A stretch of DNA of 64,000 bases, taken from assembly GCA_003170415.1 (NCBI GenBank), contig PMZJ01000026.1:1-64000 (forward strand), written 5' to 3'. Below are positions 38,243 through 49,505 of the stretch, one piece after another. Within the stretch, counting starts at the first letter, position 1, and the number at the start of each line of letters is the position of its first letter. The notes below the pieces were generated by a model. It made no database searches, was not told where the DNA came from, and saw only the letters and a program-made list of their open reading frames with translations. A program made the translations under genes and the position numbers. Origin of the DNA: Phycisphaerales bacterium (lineage in GTDB: Bacteria > Planctomycetota > Phycisphaerae > Sedimentisphaerales > Anaerobacaceae).

Positions 38243-40048
38243 CTACTGTTTTTTATCAGGATCGTGTGAATGTTTTTGTGTTCGCAGGTTGAGTTCATCA
38301 AGCTGTTTTTGCTCGACCTCGCTTGGCGCGTCGGTGAGCAGACACTGGCCTCGCTGCGTTTTCGGGAAGGCGATGACGTCGCGTATATTGTCGGTGCCTG
38401 TCAGCAGCATAATCATCCGGTCGAGTCCCAGCGCTATTCCGCCGTGGGGCGGCGCCCCGTGCTCCAGCGCACGCAGGAAGAAACCGAATCGTAATTGTGC
38501 CTGTTCTCTTGTAATGTTCAGCAGGTCGAATACCTTTGCCTGCATTTCGGGTCTGTGGATACGAACGCTGCCTCCGCCGATTTCCGAGCCGTTGACGACG
38601 ATGTCGTATGCCTGGGCGATGATGTGTCCGGGGTCGGTTTCCAGTTTTGGCATATCCACCGGAATCGGAGCGGTAAACGGATGGTGCATCGAGTCGTAGC
38701 GTTTTTCCTGGTCGTTCCACTCGAACAGCGGGAAATCCACAATCCACACGAATTCAAATTTACCTTCGTCGTAAAGTTTGAGTTCCTTCGCGATTTTGCA
38801 TCGCAGGGGCGCCAGCGCCTTGTTGACGCCTTTTTCGTCGGCTGCCACCAGCAAAACCAGGTCGCCGTCCTTTGCGCCGAAACGGTTTGCCATTTCTTCG
38901 AGCTGGTCTGGACTGAAGAATTTTGACAAATTACTGACAAGCGTCATTTTGCCGTTTTCATTTTTCGCCTTGAACCAGGCAAGCCCTTTTGCCCCGTAGT
39001 CGGCGGCGAAACTTGTAAGTGTTTTTTCGATGTCGTTGCGTGAGTATTTGTTGCCGCCGCCGGGTGCGCAGAGTCCCTTGACGATACCGCCCGATTGTAT
39101 GGCCGAGGTAAAGACCTTGAAGGTGCTTTTGCCGGCGATATCAGATACGTTTTTCAGCTTCATATCGAATCGTAGGTCGGGCCTGTCGATGCCGTAATCA
39201 TCCGCGGCTTCTTTATAAGTCATTCGCCTGATTGGCGTCTGGATATTAAGGCCGAGCACCTCGTTGAAGATTTTGGCGACCAGCACTTCGTGAACCTTGA
39301 TGACGTCATCCGCTTCTACGAAGCTCATCTCCACATCGATTTGGGTGAATTCCGCCTGCCTGTCGGCTCGCGGGTCCTCATCGCGGAAACAGCGAACAAT
39401 CTGGAAGTATTTGTCGGTGCCGCTGACCATAAGAATCTGTTTGAAAAGCTGCGGCGACTGTGGCAGCGCGTAAAACGTCCCCGGCACCAATCGGCTGGGG
39501 ACAAGGAAGTCGCGTGCGCCTTCTGGGGTGCTTTTACCCAGCATAGGCGTCTCAATTTCCCAGAAGCCCAGCGAGTCGAGATAATCGCGGGCGATTTTGG
39601 TGACGCGATGGCGAACTTTCAGCTTTTCCTGCATCGCGGGCCTGCGCAGGTCGATATATCGATATTGCAGCCGGACCTCTTCGCCGGTTTTTTCGGCGGT
39701 GTCAATCTCGAAGGGTGGTGTCTTTGCGGTATTGAGGATTTCGAGTTTCTCCACGGCCACTTCAATTTGCCCGGTGGCAAGTTTGGGATTTTCCAGTCCT
39801 TCACCCCTCGGCTCCACGACGCCTTCTACTGCCACGACCCATTCGCTGCGGACGGTCTGTGCGAGCTTGTGGGCTTCGGGGAATTTTTCGGGATTGAAGA
39901 CCAGTTGTGTGATGCCTTCCCTGTCGCGCAGGTCAAAGAATATAAGTCCGCCGTGGTCGCGGGACGACCTTACCCAGCCGGCCAGAATGACCCTTTTATC
40001 CTTATCCACCAGCCGAAGCTGGCCGCAATTAACTGTCCTTTTGAGCAT
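38243..40048 (-). CDS. aspS: Aspartyl-tRNA synthetase
   Basis: [67 protein letters not shown]. Confidence 0.97.
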   Translation of the reverse strand: MLKRTVNCGQLRLVDKDKRVILAGWVRSSRDHGGLIFFDLRDREGITQLVFNPEKFPEAHKLAQTVRSEWVVAVEGVVEPRGEGLENPKLATGQIEVAVEKLEILNTAKTPPFEIDTAEKTGEEVRLQYRYIDLRRPAMQEKLKVRHRVTKIARDYLDSLGFWEIETPMLGKSTPEGARDFLVPSRLVPGTFYALPQSPQLFKQILMVSGTDKYFQIVRCFRDEDPRADRQAEFTQIDVEMSFVEADDVIKVHEVLVAKIFNEVLGLNIQTPIRRMTYKEAADDYGIDRPDLRFDMKLKNVSDIAGKSTFKVFTSAIQSGGIVKGLCAPGGGNKYSRNDIEKTLTSFAADYGAKGLAWFKAKNENGKMTLVSNLSKFFSPDQLEEMANRFGAKDGDLVLLVAADEKGVNKALAPLRCKIAKELKLYDEGKFEFVWIVDFPLFEWNDQEKRYDSMHHPFTAPIPVDMPKLETDPGHIIAQAYDIVVNGSEIGGGSVRIHRPEMQAKVFDLLNITREQAQLRFGFFLRALEHGAPPHGGIALGLDRMIMLLTGTDNIRDVIAFPKTQRGQCLLTDAPSEVEQKQLDELNLRTQKHSHDPDKKQ

Positions 40049-40175
40049 TGAAAATCCGCCTAAAAACCGTTTGTAGTTGCAAAATCTGTATTTACGAATA
40101 GAGGATACCCTGTTGCCGTTGAATAGTCAATAACCGGCTTTGCGCGAGATTTGTCTGTTTCAGAAGATTTTGGCT

Positions 40176-43100
40176 TTATGAGCCGGGCGTAGGTGTCGCG
40201 GCGGTCCAATTGTTCGGGTCGTTGCCGTATTGTGTCGTGCTGGTTCGCGTTAACGATTTGCCCTGCCCATCAGCCCCCTTAGGCCAAAGGTCAACATCAC
40301 ACGGCTCATCGCCGGGATGTGAGCCGTCGCTGTAATCAACCCGCTCAACACGAATATATTGTCTTATACCCAGGTCGTTAACGTCGCCCGGCTTCGACAA
40401 TTCAATCGCTTCGCCTTCGTTGGCGAGCTTCCCGCTGTAAGGCCCGTAAATAATGCCGGCAGATACGGACGGATACCTTGCCTCGAAAGCCGCGACATTC
40501 TTGACGACTAAGATTTTGGAGCCGGCGGCGATGGTGACGGCGTTTGGCGAGGCCGGGAACGTGTAATCGATGCCGTTGGTGAATTTCCAGGGGGTGCTTA
40601 CGTTGGAATCATAGAGCGTTACGGCTGAAGATGATGCGTTTAGAAGCTCGATGTATTCGTATTCGCTGCTGGAATATGAGCCGCTCGCCGGCCAGTCGGG
40701 GTGATACATAATCTCGGAGATGACAATTGGGCCTACTTTCGGATAAGAATTCGCTGCGCCGGGGGTGCTTGTGCTCATCGGGACAAAGTTGTAAGTTCCC
40801 GTGCTGGCCTTGTAGTATCTGCCAAAAGAAACATCTGTCTCAGAGGCGCCGAAATCCTCTTTTTCACGATAGCCGGTGAAATTGCCGTTGGCGTCGAGCG
40901 CCGAGGTCAGGCATGCGGATTCGCCGTTTTCGCTAAGGGCAAAGGGTATAAGCCGCCCGGGGTCGCTGCTGGTTGCGCCGAAGTTGTTGTTTTCATAAAC
41001 GACAAGGTAGCCGTTTGCCGGTATGCTTGTGCCTGTGGCGAAGCGATATTTCATCAGGTTGCTGTCGCTGTCGCTGAGATACCAGCCGCCGATGTTAATC
41101 GCGCTTGTGGTGGTGTTTTTCAGCTCAATCCAGTCAGAGGCAGTATTGTGGGAATGCGCCAATACCTCATTGATGACGATTGCGCCGGGGTTTGGGATAA
41201 TACCTGAGTCGTCCCAGCCGGGTGAGCCGTTGATATATGCGCTTGCCCGCCAACTGTCTTTTTTACCCCAGTCGTTGAGGTCGGAATCAGATGGGTTGAC
41301 AATGGTAAGCGAATAACCATCGCCATCGGTGATGTCGCGCCAGCTGTCGTTATAATTGAAGTCGAGAATAGTCCCGCCTACCGCGTCGAGCAGACGTAAT
41401 CTTTCGCCGCTGTTGTCTAATGAGCCGGTATATTGGCCGGCGATATAGCGTCCCGTTCCGTATTTAGCCGCGAAGGCGTTCTGGTCTTTGACGACGAGAA
41501 TATACTGGCCTGCCGCAAGCGTGTTAGGTCCGAACGTGAAGTTGATACCTTTATCAAATTTGACTAAGTTGAGATTGATTGTGCCTGAGCCGATATTCTT
41601 CAATTCGATGTATTCCTTATTCGGGTCATTGGGGTCATTGGTATCCAGCGGATGGTACATAATCTCGGTGATTCGCAGAGAATTTTGAAGATTTCCAACT
41701 TCATAGGGAGCCTCGTTCAGCGGACTCCATTGTTTTGTGCCGCTCTTGTATATGCGTGATTTAAGGTCAGTGCTTTTATTAAGGGTAAATGCGCCGGTAT
41801 ACTGAATTGCAGTGGGCGAGACATTGGCATCAGTCGAAATAACAGTGCAAACTAATTCCGCATCTATCAGGAAGTCCGAACTTGTTGTCGATGTATTGAG
41901 GCCCTGGATAGCGAGGAAGTTTGAGCCGGACTTCAGATCGCCCATGTATGTGGTTATGTCGATATCTTCGAAACCGGTTGTATCTGGAGGGTTTGATGTG
42001 GCAGTTGAATTCCAGGTCGGCGAAGCAGGAGCATTTCTGCTGGCTACAGGTACACCGTTTAAATAAGCCACAAATCCGTCGTCATACATCATACGCAGGG
42101 TAAGAGAAGCGATATTGCTAATGTTGACGGTGAAGGGGATACGGATATAGCAGGTGGCGTTAATGTTATACATAGCGGAGCCGACATTTATGTCGATGTA
42201 TTGCTCATAACCTGTGTTGTATTCGTACCCGACGCCTCCGTGACCGCTTGTCCAGCTCGAATCGTTATATGATTCCCCGAGTAGTCGCCAGGTTGATCCT
42301 GTCGAGCTTGTCGGAATCAGCACTTTCTTATTCGCATCCTCAGCCACTAATGTAATCGCCGGAGTAGTATTAGTGCCGGCGGGCAATCGCGGGTCGCTGC
42401 CGTCGGTGGTGTAATAAATAGTACCGCCCGAACTGCAGGGGTCGGTTATGGTGAACGAGTCAGTAGATGATACGTAGCCGCCGAATTTATACGACCCATT
42501 GACGTTGAAAACCGGTGCGCCGAAAGAACGGTCATATAAACCGTTAGTCTCGAACGCGGCCAATACGTATGGCTCTCGCTTCGTTAAAAAGACGTTGGGC
42601 ACATATGTATCTTGGTAAGGAAGGACGCTGGATACCTCATTTTGAACCTCCCACCATTTATCTACGAGATGTGACTGGGTCATTACACCGCCGTTATGAT
42701 AATGTTTGTGTATGCGGTCGGCGAAGAGCTGCCTGAAGTTAGGATTAGCTTTGAGGGCACGATAAATTTGTGATATAGGGTCCCCCGCTAAATTGTTCAA
42801 GCCGGTGGGGCTTGTCCAGTTTGGAAAGCTGTCAAATGCTGTTATGTTGCAATTTTCGCAGTTGTCGCCGAATATCCACGATTCAGCAATGCCGTCGGCG
42901 TCCCACACGGTGAACCTGAACATACCGGTATCTGATTTTTCGCTGTGAGCGGTCCAGTTGTTTCCGGGCCAGTCAAAGTTACCAGAATGAATCTGAACTA
43001 TCAGATAATCTATAAAACTGACAATATCGAATTTGCTGGCGAAATAATTATAATTAGCTGTGTTGGAAAGGTCGTGGCTTGTTGCGTAATTGTTGAGATT

Positions 43101-44765
43101 ATTCCATGCGATAGTGTCGCCGTCTCTGAGTCCCGACTGTGTAATGACGTCGAAGTCGTTGTCGGAGCCATACCATTCCTGGAAAAAGTCTGCGTCGTCG
43201 CGGGCTATTGGGTTATAGTAGTACTTATAAGCGCCGTTGATATAAAGATTGACGAATGTTCCTGTAACCTGGGCGCCGCCCATTTCTTTAAACAGGCGTC
43301 TGGTCCATTCGTCTTTGACAAACGGTGAACAAAGGTCATTGTGGCCCCCTCGCAGTGCTATGCCTTGATAGCGGTCAACCTCCGGCGTAAATGGAAAGAA
43401 CGGATATTCAAATCGGTTATCGCCGTAGTCGCTGCGGAAGTAAAGGTTGAAGCTGAATTTATTGTTGTTGCAGAGCCAGTCGTCTCCTCTGGTATAGCGA
43501 GGCCGTGTGTAATCGCTGCCGTGAACACGAATGCCGCAGTCCATCTGATAATTGCTGTCGGCTGTCGGGTCAATGATTTCGAATGAGACAGGTCGTTCAT
43601 AGGCAATACCATGGTGTATAGGATTATTGTAAGTGCCTGCGCCGCCAGATTGCCATGTTCCGTCACTGGCATAGTAGCCGCCTACGATTGCCATAATGCC
43701 GTTTGGCTCATAGAAGGTCTGGTTGGGGTCTCCGACAAGCGAGACGAGCGGCATTGCTTTGACGGCGGCGCTTGCGCCGAAGATGTATGTATCTGTTTCT
43801 ATAGGTGAAGGTTTGTAGCCGGTTTTGATGGCAGCCGCCCTGATACATTTTGTGGTGCTGATAGATATGGGCGATGTGTAACGGATACTGGTTGGCGTAT
43901 TTACTTCGCCTGCGATGGGAGGACGACCGTCGGTGGTGTAGTAGATATTTGTGCCCGATGTGGTGCAGGCCAGAGTGAGCATAGAATTAGAGTCGTAGAA
44001 GCCGCGTTCTTTGCTGAAATCAACGTTATCTATATCGCCGAGGTAGGCGTTGATATTAGCAGCGCCGGGCGTTGCGGTAGAGAAGAAACACCAGTTTTCT
44101 TCTGCGTCCGGGTAACGGCCATAAGAGATGTTGGTTGTCTGCGCACCAAAAACAATGGCGTCCATCTGTGTAGTTCCATCGGTGTCGTAAAGCCCTATTT
44201 CCTCGCCGCTGCCTGAGAGTTTGAAGTTGGTGTGAAGCGGGCCTTGTGTTGTTTCTTCATCGGCCCAGAATACGAGAAATCCACGGGCAGGGATGGTAGT
44301 TTGCGATGAGTAGCCGGTTGGAATATGAAATTTGGTTGGGTTGGTGAGGTCGTCTGTCAGATACATTCCCGCCATATCTACCGATGTGTCGCCAAGATTG
44401 TAAATTTCAATCCAGTCATCGTAGTCACCATATGGGTCGTGGATGCCGCTTGCACTATTGTTGGAAGCCATAAACTCGTTGATGAAAAGCATGCTGCCGT
44501 GTGTTTGCCACTGGCTTGCCAGCACTGCGAAATCGGCGAAATCAATGCCATTCAGGCCGTCGAAGTCCGCGCAGACGGCTGTTCCTTCGCATGACTCCGC
44601 ATCAAGCCACTGCTCTGCGAATATCTGCAAATCGTAGATATTGACCCAGCAGTTACCGTTGAGGTCGGCTAAGGGGCACCGGCCGGCAAATGTGGTTGCA
44701 GTTAATATGCAGATAACAGCGGAAAGCAAAAAACAATATCCCTTGCGGCTGGTCATCATTTTCAT
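40176..44765 (-). CDS. Large secreted protein: dockerin-like, CotH kinase-like core, four lamin-tail domains, chitobiase-type modules
   Basis: Signal peptide; LADLNGNCWVNIYDLQIFAEQWL...GIDFADFAVLASQW; LTD segments (INEFMASNN, ITEIMYHPLD, INEVLAHSH, ISEIMYHPDW); YYTTDGRPP and YYTTDGSDP; CotH-like LFKEMGGAQVTGTFVNLYINGAYKYYYNPIAR. Confidence 0.85.
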   Translation of the reverse strand: MKMMTSRKGYCFLLSAVICILTATTFAGRCPLADLNGNCWVNIYDLQIFAEQWLDAESCEGTAVCADFDGLNGIDFADFAVLASQWQTHGSMLFINEFMASNNSASGIHDPYGDYDDWIEIYNLGDTSVDMAGMYLTDDLTNPTKFHIPTGYSSQTTIPARGFLVFWADEETTQGPLHTNFKLSGSGEEIGLYDTDGTTQMDAIVFGAQTTNISYGRYPDAEENWCFFSTATPGAANINAYLGDIDNVDFSKERGFYDSNSMLTLACTTSGTNIYYTTDGRPPIAGEVNTPTSIRYTSPISISTTKCIRAAAIKTGYKPSPIETDTYIFGASAAVKAMPLVSLVGDPNQTFYEPNGIMAIVGGYYASDGTWQSGGAGTYNNPIHHGIAYERPVSFEIIDPTADSNYQMDCGIRVHGSDYTRPRYTRGDDWLCNNNKFSFNLYFRSDYGDNRFEYPFFPFTPEVDRYQGIALRGGHNDLCSPFVKDEWTRRLFKEMGGAQVTGTFVNLYINGAYKYYYNPIARDDADFFQEWYGSDNDFDVITQSGLRDGDTIAWNNLNNYATSHDLSNTANYNYFASKFDIVSFIDYLIVQIHSGNFDWPGNNWTAHSEKSDTGMFRFTVWDADGIAESWIFGDNCENCNITAFDSFPNWTSPTGLNNLAGDPISQIYRALKANPNFRQLFADRIHKHYHNGGVMTQSHLVDKWWEVQNEVSSVLPYQDTYVPNVFLTKREPYVLAAFETNGLYDRSFGAPVFNVNGSYKFGGYVSSTDSFTITDPCSSGGTIYYTTDGSDPRLPAGTNTTPAITLVAEDANKKVLIPTSSTGSTWRLLGESYNDSSWTSGHGGVGYEYNTGYEQYIDINVGSAMYNINATCYIRIPFTVNISNIASLTLRMMYDDGFVAYLNGVPVASRNAPASPTWNSTATSNPPDTTGFEDIDITTYMGDLKSGSNFLAIQGLNTSTTSSDFLIDAELVCTVISTDANVSPTAIQYTGAFTLNKSTDLKSRIYKSGTKQWSPLNEAPYEVGNLQNSLRITEIMYHPLDTNDPNDPNKEYIELKNIGSGTINLNLVKFDKGINFTFGPNTLAAGQYILVVKDQNAFAAKYGTGRYIAGQYTGSLDNSGERLRLLDAVGGTILDFNYNDSWRDITDGDGYSLTIVNPSDSDLNDWGKKDSWRASAYINGSPGWDDSGIIPNPGAIVINEVLAHSHNTASDWIELKNTTTSAINIGGWYLSDSDSNLMKYRFATGTSIPANGYLVVYENNNFGATSSDPGRLIPFALSENGESACLTSALDANGNFTGYREKEDFGASETDVSFGRYYKASTGTYNFVPMSTSTPGAANSYPKVGPIVISEIMYHPDWPASGSYSSSEYEYIELLNASSSAVTLYDSNVSTPWKFTNGIDYTFPASPNAVTIAAGSKILVVKNVAAFEARYPSVSAGIIYGPYSGKLANEGEAIELSKPGDVNDLGIRQYIRVERVDYSDGSHPGDEPCDVDLWPKGADGQGKSLTRTSTTQYGNDPNNWTAATPTPGS

Positions 44766-45105
44766 CTACCTCTCAATTTTAGACCCCGTTTTGGATGTGG
44801 GTTTGTTCATCATAGCAGTTTTGGATATTTAGAGCAATACCAATAAGCCAGAGGCCTCAAAATAGGGATATTACAGGACCTAAGTTCGACTCTACCCTTA
44901 AAAAAACGGATTCGTTCGCTATAAATTCCCAATCGGCGGGGGGATTCGAAGGTCGGGTAGTAAAGTGCAAGCGTTGAATTTTACGAAGTATATCGCCACG
45001 ACGGTTGTTGCGAAGGCAATCAGAAATAATTTCGACGTTTTGCTTTTGGTAATACTGCATCAGTGCTGTCTGGAGGCGTTTTTCCGCCCGGATATGGTTT
45101 TAGGA

Positions 45106-47646
45106 TTATTTCGCCACGACACCTTTTACGCCGCCGGAGACCAGTGCGGCAACGTTGGCGAGAATTCTGGGCAGCATAAGCCCGCGGGGACAGGCGATAT
45201 ATTTCGGCTGCCAGACGGGAGCGAATTTGTCCTTGTACTCGTGCAGGCCCTGGAAATTATAGAAGTGCTCGCCGTGACGGAACAAAAAGGCCCCCGCCTG
45301 CGACCATAACGGCGCAAACTGCCTGTCTTCCATGCCGGACAGAGGCGCCGCACCGAAGTTGAACCACTTGTAACCCTGAGATTTGCCCCAGAGCAGAAGC
45401 TCGGTAAAAAGATAATCCATAATGCCTTCGGGGCTGTCGGGTGAATACCGCATAAGGTCTATCGATAATTCTTCTTTTTGTGCTCCCTGCCAGACGTTGG
45501 CGAAGGCGATAATTTTGTCCTGCCGAGTAATTATCGCAACGGGCATTTTCTTCAGATACTCCGGCTCAAAGAAGCCCAGCGAAAACCCCTTTTCCCTGGT
45601 GTTTTTGTTGTCCAGCCAGGCGTCGGAAATCTTCTTTAGCTCGTCGAGTTTCATTTCTATCTGTGCCGGCTCGATGACTGAAAACGTCAATCCGAGTTTC
45701 GTCATTTTGTTGTACGCGTAGCGGAGGTCTCTTCGAGTGTGGCCTTCGAGCGAGAAGCCGGTAAGCTCCACTTTGGCTTCCTCGCCGAATTTGAGGAATG
45801 TCAGGCCCAGGTCAAGGTAAATGTCGAGATGTGAGGCATCGACCTGGTAGAAAACGGGCCAGGCGTCGTACTGGTCGCAGAGTTCGCGGAATTCCCAGGC
45901 AAGCTCTCTTGTCTCGTCATCCGGTCCTATGGGGTCGCCCATACTTATCCAGCTTCTGCCCTGTACGCCGAACATCAAAAACGCGTTGTCGCTTAAAAGG
46001 AATCGCTTGTCGCCGAGAAGCGCAAGCCAGGCGTATGTCCTGGGGCAGTTTCGGACTATATTTTCGACTATTTTAATTTCCTCATTTGGAGGCGGCGCGG
46101 GTTTGTGTTTTGCGGGTATTAGCAGCCGGGCAAGCCCAAACAGCATAATCACAATCATCGCCCCTATGCTTGCCCGCAGGAATCTCGGTGCGTCGGCGTT
46201 GAATGCGAACCGCCACCAAAGTTCACTGGAATACTCGATGTGCTTGTAGCTGAACAATCCCAGCCAGACCGAGCTTGCCACGACCGCGATTGTCAACAAG
46301 ACCCAGGGCAGCGAGAACCTGTCGCTAAATAGCGATGCCTTGCGATAGAAACGGCTCCTGCAGGGGATAAGGGCGGCGAGCATAACCGACAGGATTATTG
46401 CCTCTTCGTAATCAAAACCCTTGACCAGCGAGAATACGATGCCGGCGGCGAACAGTATTATCGTAAGGTGATACGCGGCGTCCAGGCGGCGCTGCAGACC
46501 TCGCGCAAGGATAAGCAGTCCCGCGCCGACGATACTGCCGAGGAAGTGCGATATTTCCACCGCCGACAGCGGCAGTATGTCTCGTATTATTTCCATACGA
46601 CTGTTTTCTGCCGGCAGAGCGCCTGATACGAGCAGGATTGCCCCGGCGACCATACTGCCGACGGCGAACACCTGGGGTATAAGCATAGCGGCCCACTTGC
46701 CGATTGCCTCGCCGAGCCGTTTTAACGTCTCCCTGCGCGAGGCAACCTCTTCTGCCCCGAGAATAATTGCCGCAAGGCCCAGCGGCATAAGGTAATAAAT
46801 CACGCGATACAAAAGCAGCGAGCCGATTAAGGAAGAGGCGGGGGCCGCCTCGGAGAGCAACAGCAGCATTACTCCTTCGAATACCCCCAGGCCGCCGGGG
46901 ACGGCGCTGACAATGCCTATACATTGTGCGAGCAGAAAAATCTCCAGAAATTCCGGGTAGTCCATCTGAACGGAGTTTGCCATAAGGACATACAGAACGC
47001 TGCCGGCAATCGCCCAGTCGATTGAAGCCAGTGCAATCTGGCAAAGCGAAAGGCGCAGTGAAGGTATTGCCAGCTCCCAGCCGCGAAGGGTCACAGGTTT
47101 TTTTCGCAGCGCCGTCAGAGCCAGATATGTTGAAAGCAGAGCAAGGAATATGATGCCTATGGGCCAGGTTGTCTTGAATGGCAGGTGCGTGCCGTGTTCG
47201 ATTGCCTGCGGGTTAAACAGGAAGGCGGAACCGCCCAGCGCGAGGAAGCCCAGCCAGAAGGTGGTTGAGCAGAATAAAATCAGGCGTGCGACCTGGCCGG
47301 CAGAAAGTCCCAGCGCCGAGTATATCCGGTAGCGTGCCGCGGAGCCACCCAGGATTGTTGCGTTGTGGCTGAACACGTATCCGATGAATGACGCGACCGC
47401 TATCCTGCGGTAAGGCAGTCGATGGCCGATGTAGAAAAGCGCGAGAGTGTCGTAGCCGGTCAGCACAAAGTAGTCAAGAAACGTCAGCGCGATTGCCGCG
47501 AGCACGTATGCTATCGGTATCCGCGTCAGCTCCGCCGAGATGTCGCGGTAATGGTAGTGCCTGAGTTTGTGGTGAATGATAACCGCCGCTATCACAAACA
47601 GGATAACGCTAATCCATGGAGTTATTTTATGCAGAATTTTTCTCAT
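45106..47646 (-). CDS. mprF: MprF-like lysylphosphatidylglycerol flippase/synthetase
   Basis: Multi-TM flippase (AVPGGLGVFEGVMLLLL) and C-terminal GNAT-like domain (LFTELLLWGKSQGYKWFNFGAAPLSGMED). Confidence 0.92.
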   Translation of the reverse strand: MRKILHKITPWISVILFVIAAVIIHHKLRHYHYRDISAELTRIPIAYVLAAIALTFLDYFVLTGYDTLALFYIGHRLPYRRIAVASFIGYVFSHNATILGGSAARYRIYSALGLSAGQVARLILFCSTTFWLGFLALGGSAFLFNPQAIEHGTHLPFKTTWPIGIIFLALLSTYLALTALRKKPVTLRGWELAIPSLRLSLCQIALASIDWAIAGSVLYVLMANSVQMDYPEFLEIFLLAQCIGIVSAVPGGLGVFEGVMLLLLSEAAPASSLIGSLLLYRVIYYLMPLGLAAIILGAEEVASRRETLKRLGEAIGKWAAMLIPQVFAVGSMVAGAILLVSGALPAENSRMEIIRDILPLSAVEISHFLGSIVGAGLLILARGLQRRLDAAYHLTIILFAAGIVFSLVKGFDYEEAIILSVMLAALIPCRSRFYRKASLFSDRFSLPWVLLTIAVVASSVWLGLFSYKHIEYSSELWWRFAFNADAPRFLRASIGAMIVIMLFGLARLLIPAKHKPAPPPNEEIKIVENIVRNCPRTYAWLALLGDKRFLLSDNAFLMFGVQGRSWISMGDPIGPDDETRELAWEFRELCDQYDAWPVFYQVDASHLDIYLDLGLTFLKFGEEAKVELTGFSLEGHTRRDLRYAYNKMTKLGLTFSVIEPAQIEMKLDELKKISDAWLDNKNTREKGFSLGFFEPEYLKKMPVAIITRQDKIIAFANVWQGAQKEELSIDLMRYSPDSPEGIMDYLFTELLLWGKSQGYKWFNFGAAPLSGMEDRQFAPLWSQAGAFLFRHGEHFYNFQGLHEYKDKFAPVWQPKYIACPRGLMLPRILANVAALVSGGVKGVVAK

Positions 47647-47836
47647 AGCCGATTTGTTTTCCTGATATTGCCAACGCTTAACAGTTTAGCAGAGCGTTTT
47701 GGCGACGGCAAGCGCCGGTTTTGCACTCCCCGGCTATTTGTGGTAAGGATTTGCCTGGGTCGATTATAAGGGAATTCCTGATAAGCGCCGCCGGCAATAA
47801 TTCGCAAAAAAATTTCATTTACCGTGCATTTTTCTG

Positions 47837-47864
47837 TTGCAATTATCCGACGAACTGGTATATT
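47837..47864 (+). promoter_or_regulatory. Sigma-70-like promoter for candidate sRNA
   Basis: TTGCAA, 16-nt spacer, TATATT. Confidence 0.45.
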
Positions 47865-47870
47865 AGAGGT

Positions 47871-48030
47871 TGTCAGGGGTTGCTTGACCTCGATATAGGG
47901 GGGGTCAAGATTGTGACATAGTGAGGTAGTATTCATGCAATTTTATCCGCCTTGTGCGGATTTGTAAGAGCCACGGGCTGAGGTTAAATCCTCCTCTTCC
48001 TCCCTCCTGACCTCAGCCCAGCTTTTTTTT
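47871..48030 (+). ncRNA. Candidate sRNA (or leader/attenuator) with CCUCC-rich terminator loop
   Basis: Promoter upstream; hairpins CTTGACC/GGTCAAG and ATCCGC/GCGGAT; terminal stem GGGCTGAGGT/ACCTCAGCCC with U-tract; contains an 11-codon mini-ORF 47935-47967 with GAGG SD. Confidence 0.45.
47975..48030 (+). terminator. Intrinsic terminator with 10-bp perfect stem and 25-nt pyrimidine-rich loop
   Basis: GGGCTGAGGT (47975-47984) / ACCTCAGCCC (48010-48019) then AGC + T8. Confidence 0.7.
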
Positions 48031-48478
48031 CTGCTAAGCGGTTACTCAGATATCATCTATTCCAATTCAGTTTTAATTGTGCGCCATTGCCACAGAGGAC
48101 TCCTATGCGAAAAATGGGCGATTAAAATGTCAAAGTTATGGGAGTTTTCGAGATTTTTTTCGGACGTGATTCAAGCCCGTCAAATCTGCACGAGTTTCTC
48201 AAAACTGTTGTCTGCGATGGCAGCACAGGAGAGTTTGGTAAACGGTTACTGATTTGTCGAGGCGGATTTCTTGTCGTACCGTCTTTTCGCGGGGCTGGGT
48301 CGAACGCTCGATGGCTGCTGCCGGCTTCGGAAGGGCTTGCTGGAGATGTACTTATGAAAAACCTGAAATTTCTTGCAAGGCGGCAGTGATTTTGATAAAA
48401 TGGGAAAGAGCGCCCTTGATAAGGCCGATAAAGAGTGAGTTGTTTGGAACGGTTTATGGTTTTTGTCTTTGGGGTGTT

Positions 48479-49462
48479 ATGAATAAACGAAGAGGACCTG
48501 CCCATCGTAGCGCAAGCGAAGATGGGTTCACATTGGTTGAGCTTTTGGTGGTCATCGCAATCATCGCGCTATTGATGGCGGTATTGCTGCCGGCACTGGG
48601 CCGAGCAAGGGAAGCGGGCAAACGAGCGGTTTGCATGAGCCAGATAAAGCAGTTGGGAATCGCCTGGGGTCTGTATTGTGATGACGACCAGGACAAGGTG
48701 CCCATCGGCGACGTAGGGTATTCCTGGACTTTCCCCGCCCCCGTCACCAGTCATGGTGACCCATATCTCCCTCAACTGGCCTGGCATGAATGGCCGCACG
48801 AACCCATAAACCATACTATGCCGCCAACCCGTGCAACTAACTGGACAGCTTCGGGTGACGTGCCTGAATCGGGTAATAATGGCGCCGCGCTTGGTTTTCA
48901 AAACGCCCTCGCCGCACAAGATGCGACCTGGTTCCACGCTATGGAAGAGGGAACGATGTGGAGGTACATCAAGGACCACAAGGTTTACAGGTGTCCCGTC
49001 GGCGAAAAGGGCAATCGTATCACTTATGCTATGTCTCATTCTTTGCATACTTACCCCGGCTCAGGCGGCACCGACTCCTACCCCAACAACATGCATGGCA
49101 ATCCTCCGGCGATAAAACTCAGAACTGACATTAGAAGAACAGCCGAAAGAGCCGTCTTTTTTGACGCGACGTATATCAAAACCGGCGCATTTTTTGTTCC
49201 GTATGCTCTCACTGCCGGCGCAGGAAAATGGTATGATGATTCCTGGGCGCACGGCAGAGGTATAGTGGTTTCTTTTGCTGACCAGCACGTCGAATTCCAT
49301 AAATGGACCGACCAGCCGCATCATATAAAAGAGCACGATGAAGGTAAAGGTTACAATGAGGGTACTGTTGATACGGCTGATTGTGATTTACGCTGGATGG
49401 TAAAAGTTACCTGGGGCAACGTCCCGTCGACCTGGGCAAACACCAGAAAGTGTGACTATTAA
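48479..49462 (+). CDS. Prepilin-like protein (type II secretion/DUF1559-like)
   Basis: [53 protein letters not shown]-terminal [11 protein letters not shown]. Confidence 0.88.
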   Translation: MNKRRGPAHRSASEDGFTLVELLVVIAIIALLMAVLLPALGRAREAGKRAVCMSQIKQLGIAWGLYCDDDQDKVPIGDVGYSWTFPAPVTSHGDPYLPQLAWHEWPHEPINHTMPPTRATNWTASGDVPESGNNGAALGFQNALAAQDATWFHAMEEGTMWRYIKDHKVYRCPVGEKGNRITYAMSHSLHTYPGSGGTDSYPNNMHGNPPAIKLRTDIRRTAERAVFFDATYIKTGAFFVPYALTAGAGKWYDDSWAHGRGIVVSFADQHVEFHKWTDQPHHIKEHDEGKGYNEGTVDTADCDLRWMVKVTWGNVPSTWANTRKCDY

Positions 49463-49505
49463 AATATAGCAAAACACAAAAACATAAGTTTTGAATAATA
49501 TCACC

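Noticed and set aside
48138-48389. 83-aa ORF upstream of the prepilin-like gene
   Set aside because: No recognisable motif and no clear ribosome-binding site; overlaps the upstream extension of another ORF. Not enough support for a CDS.
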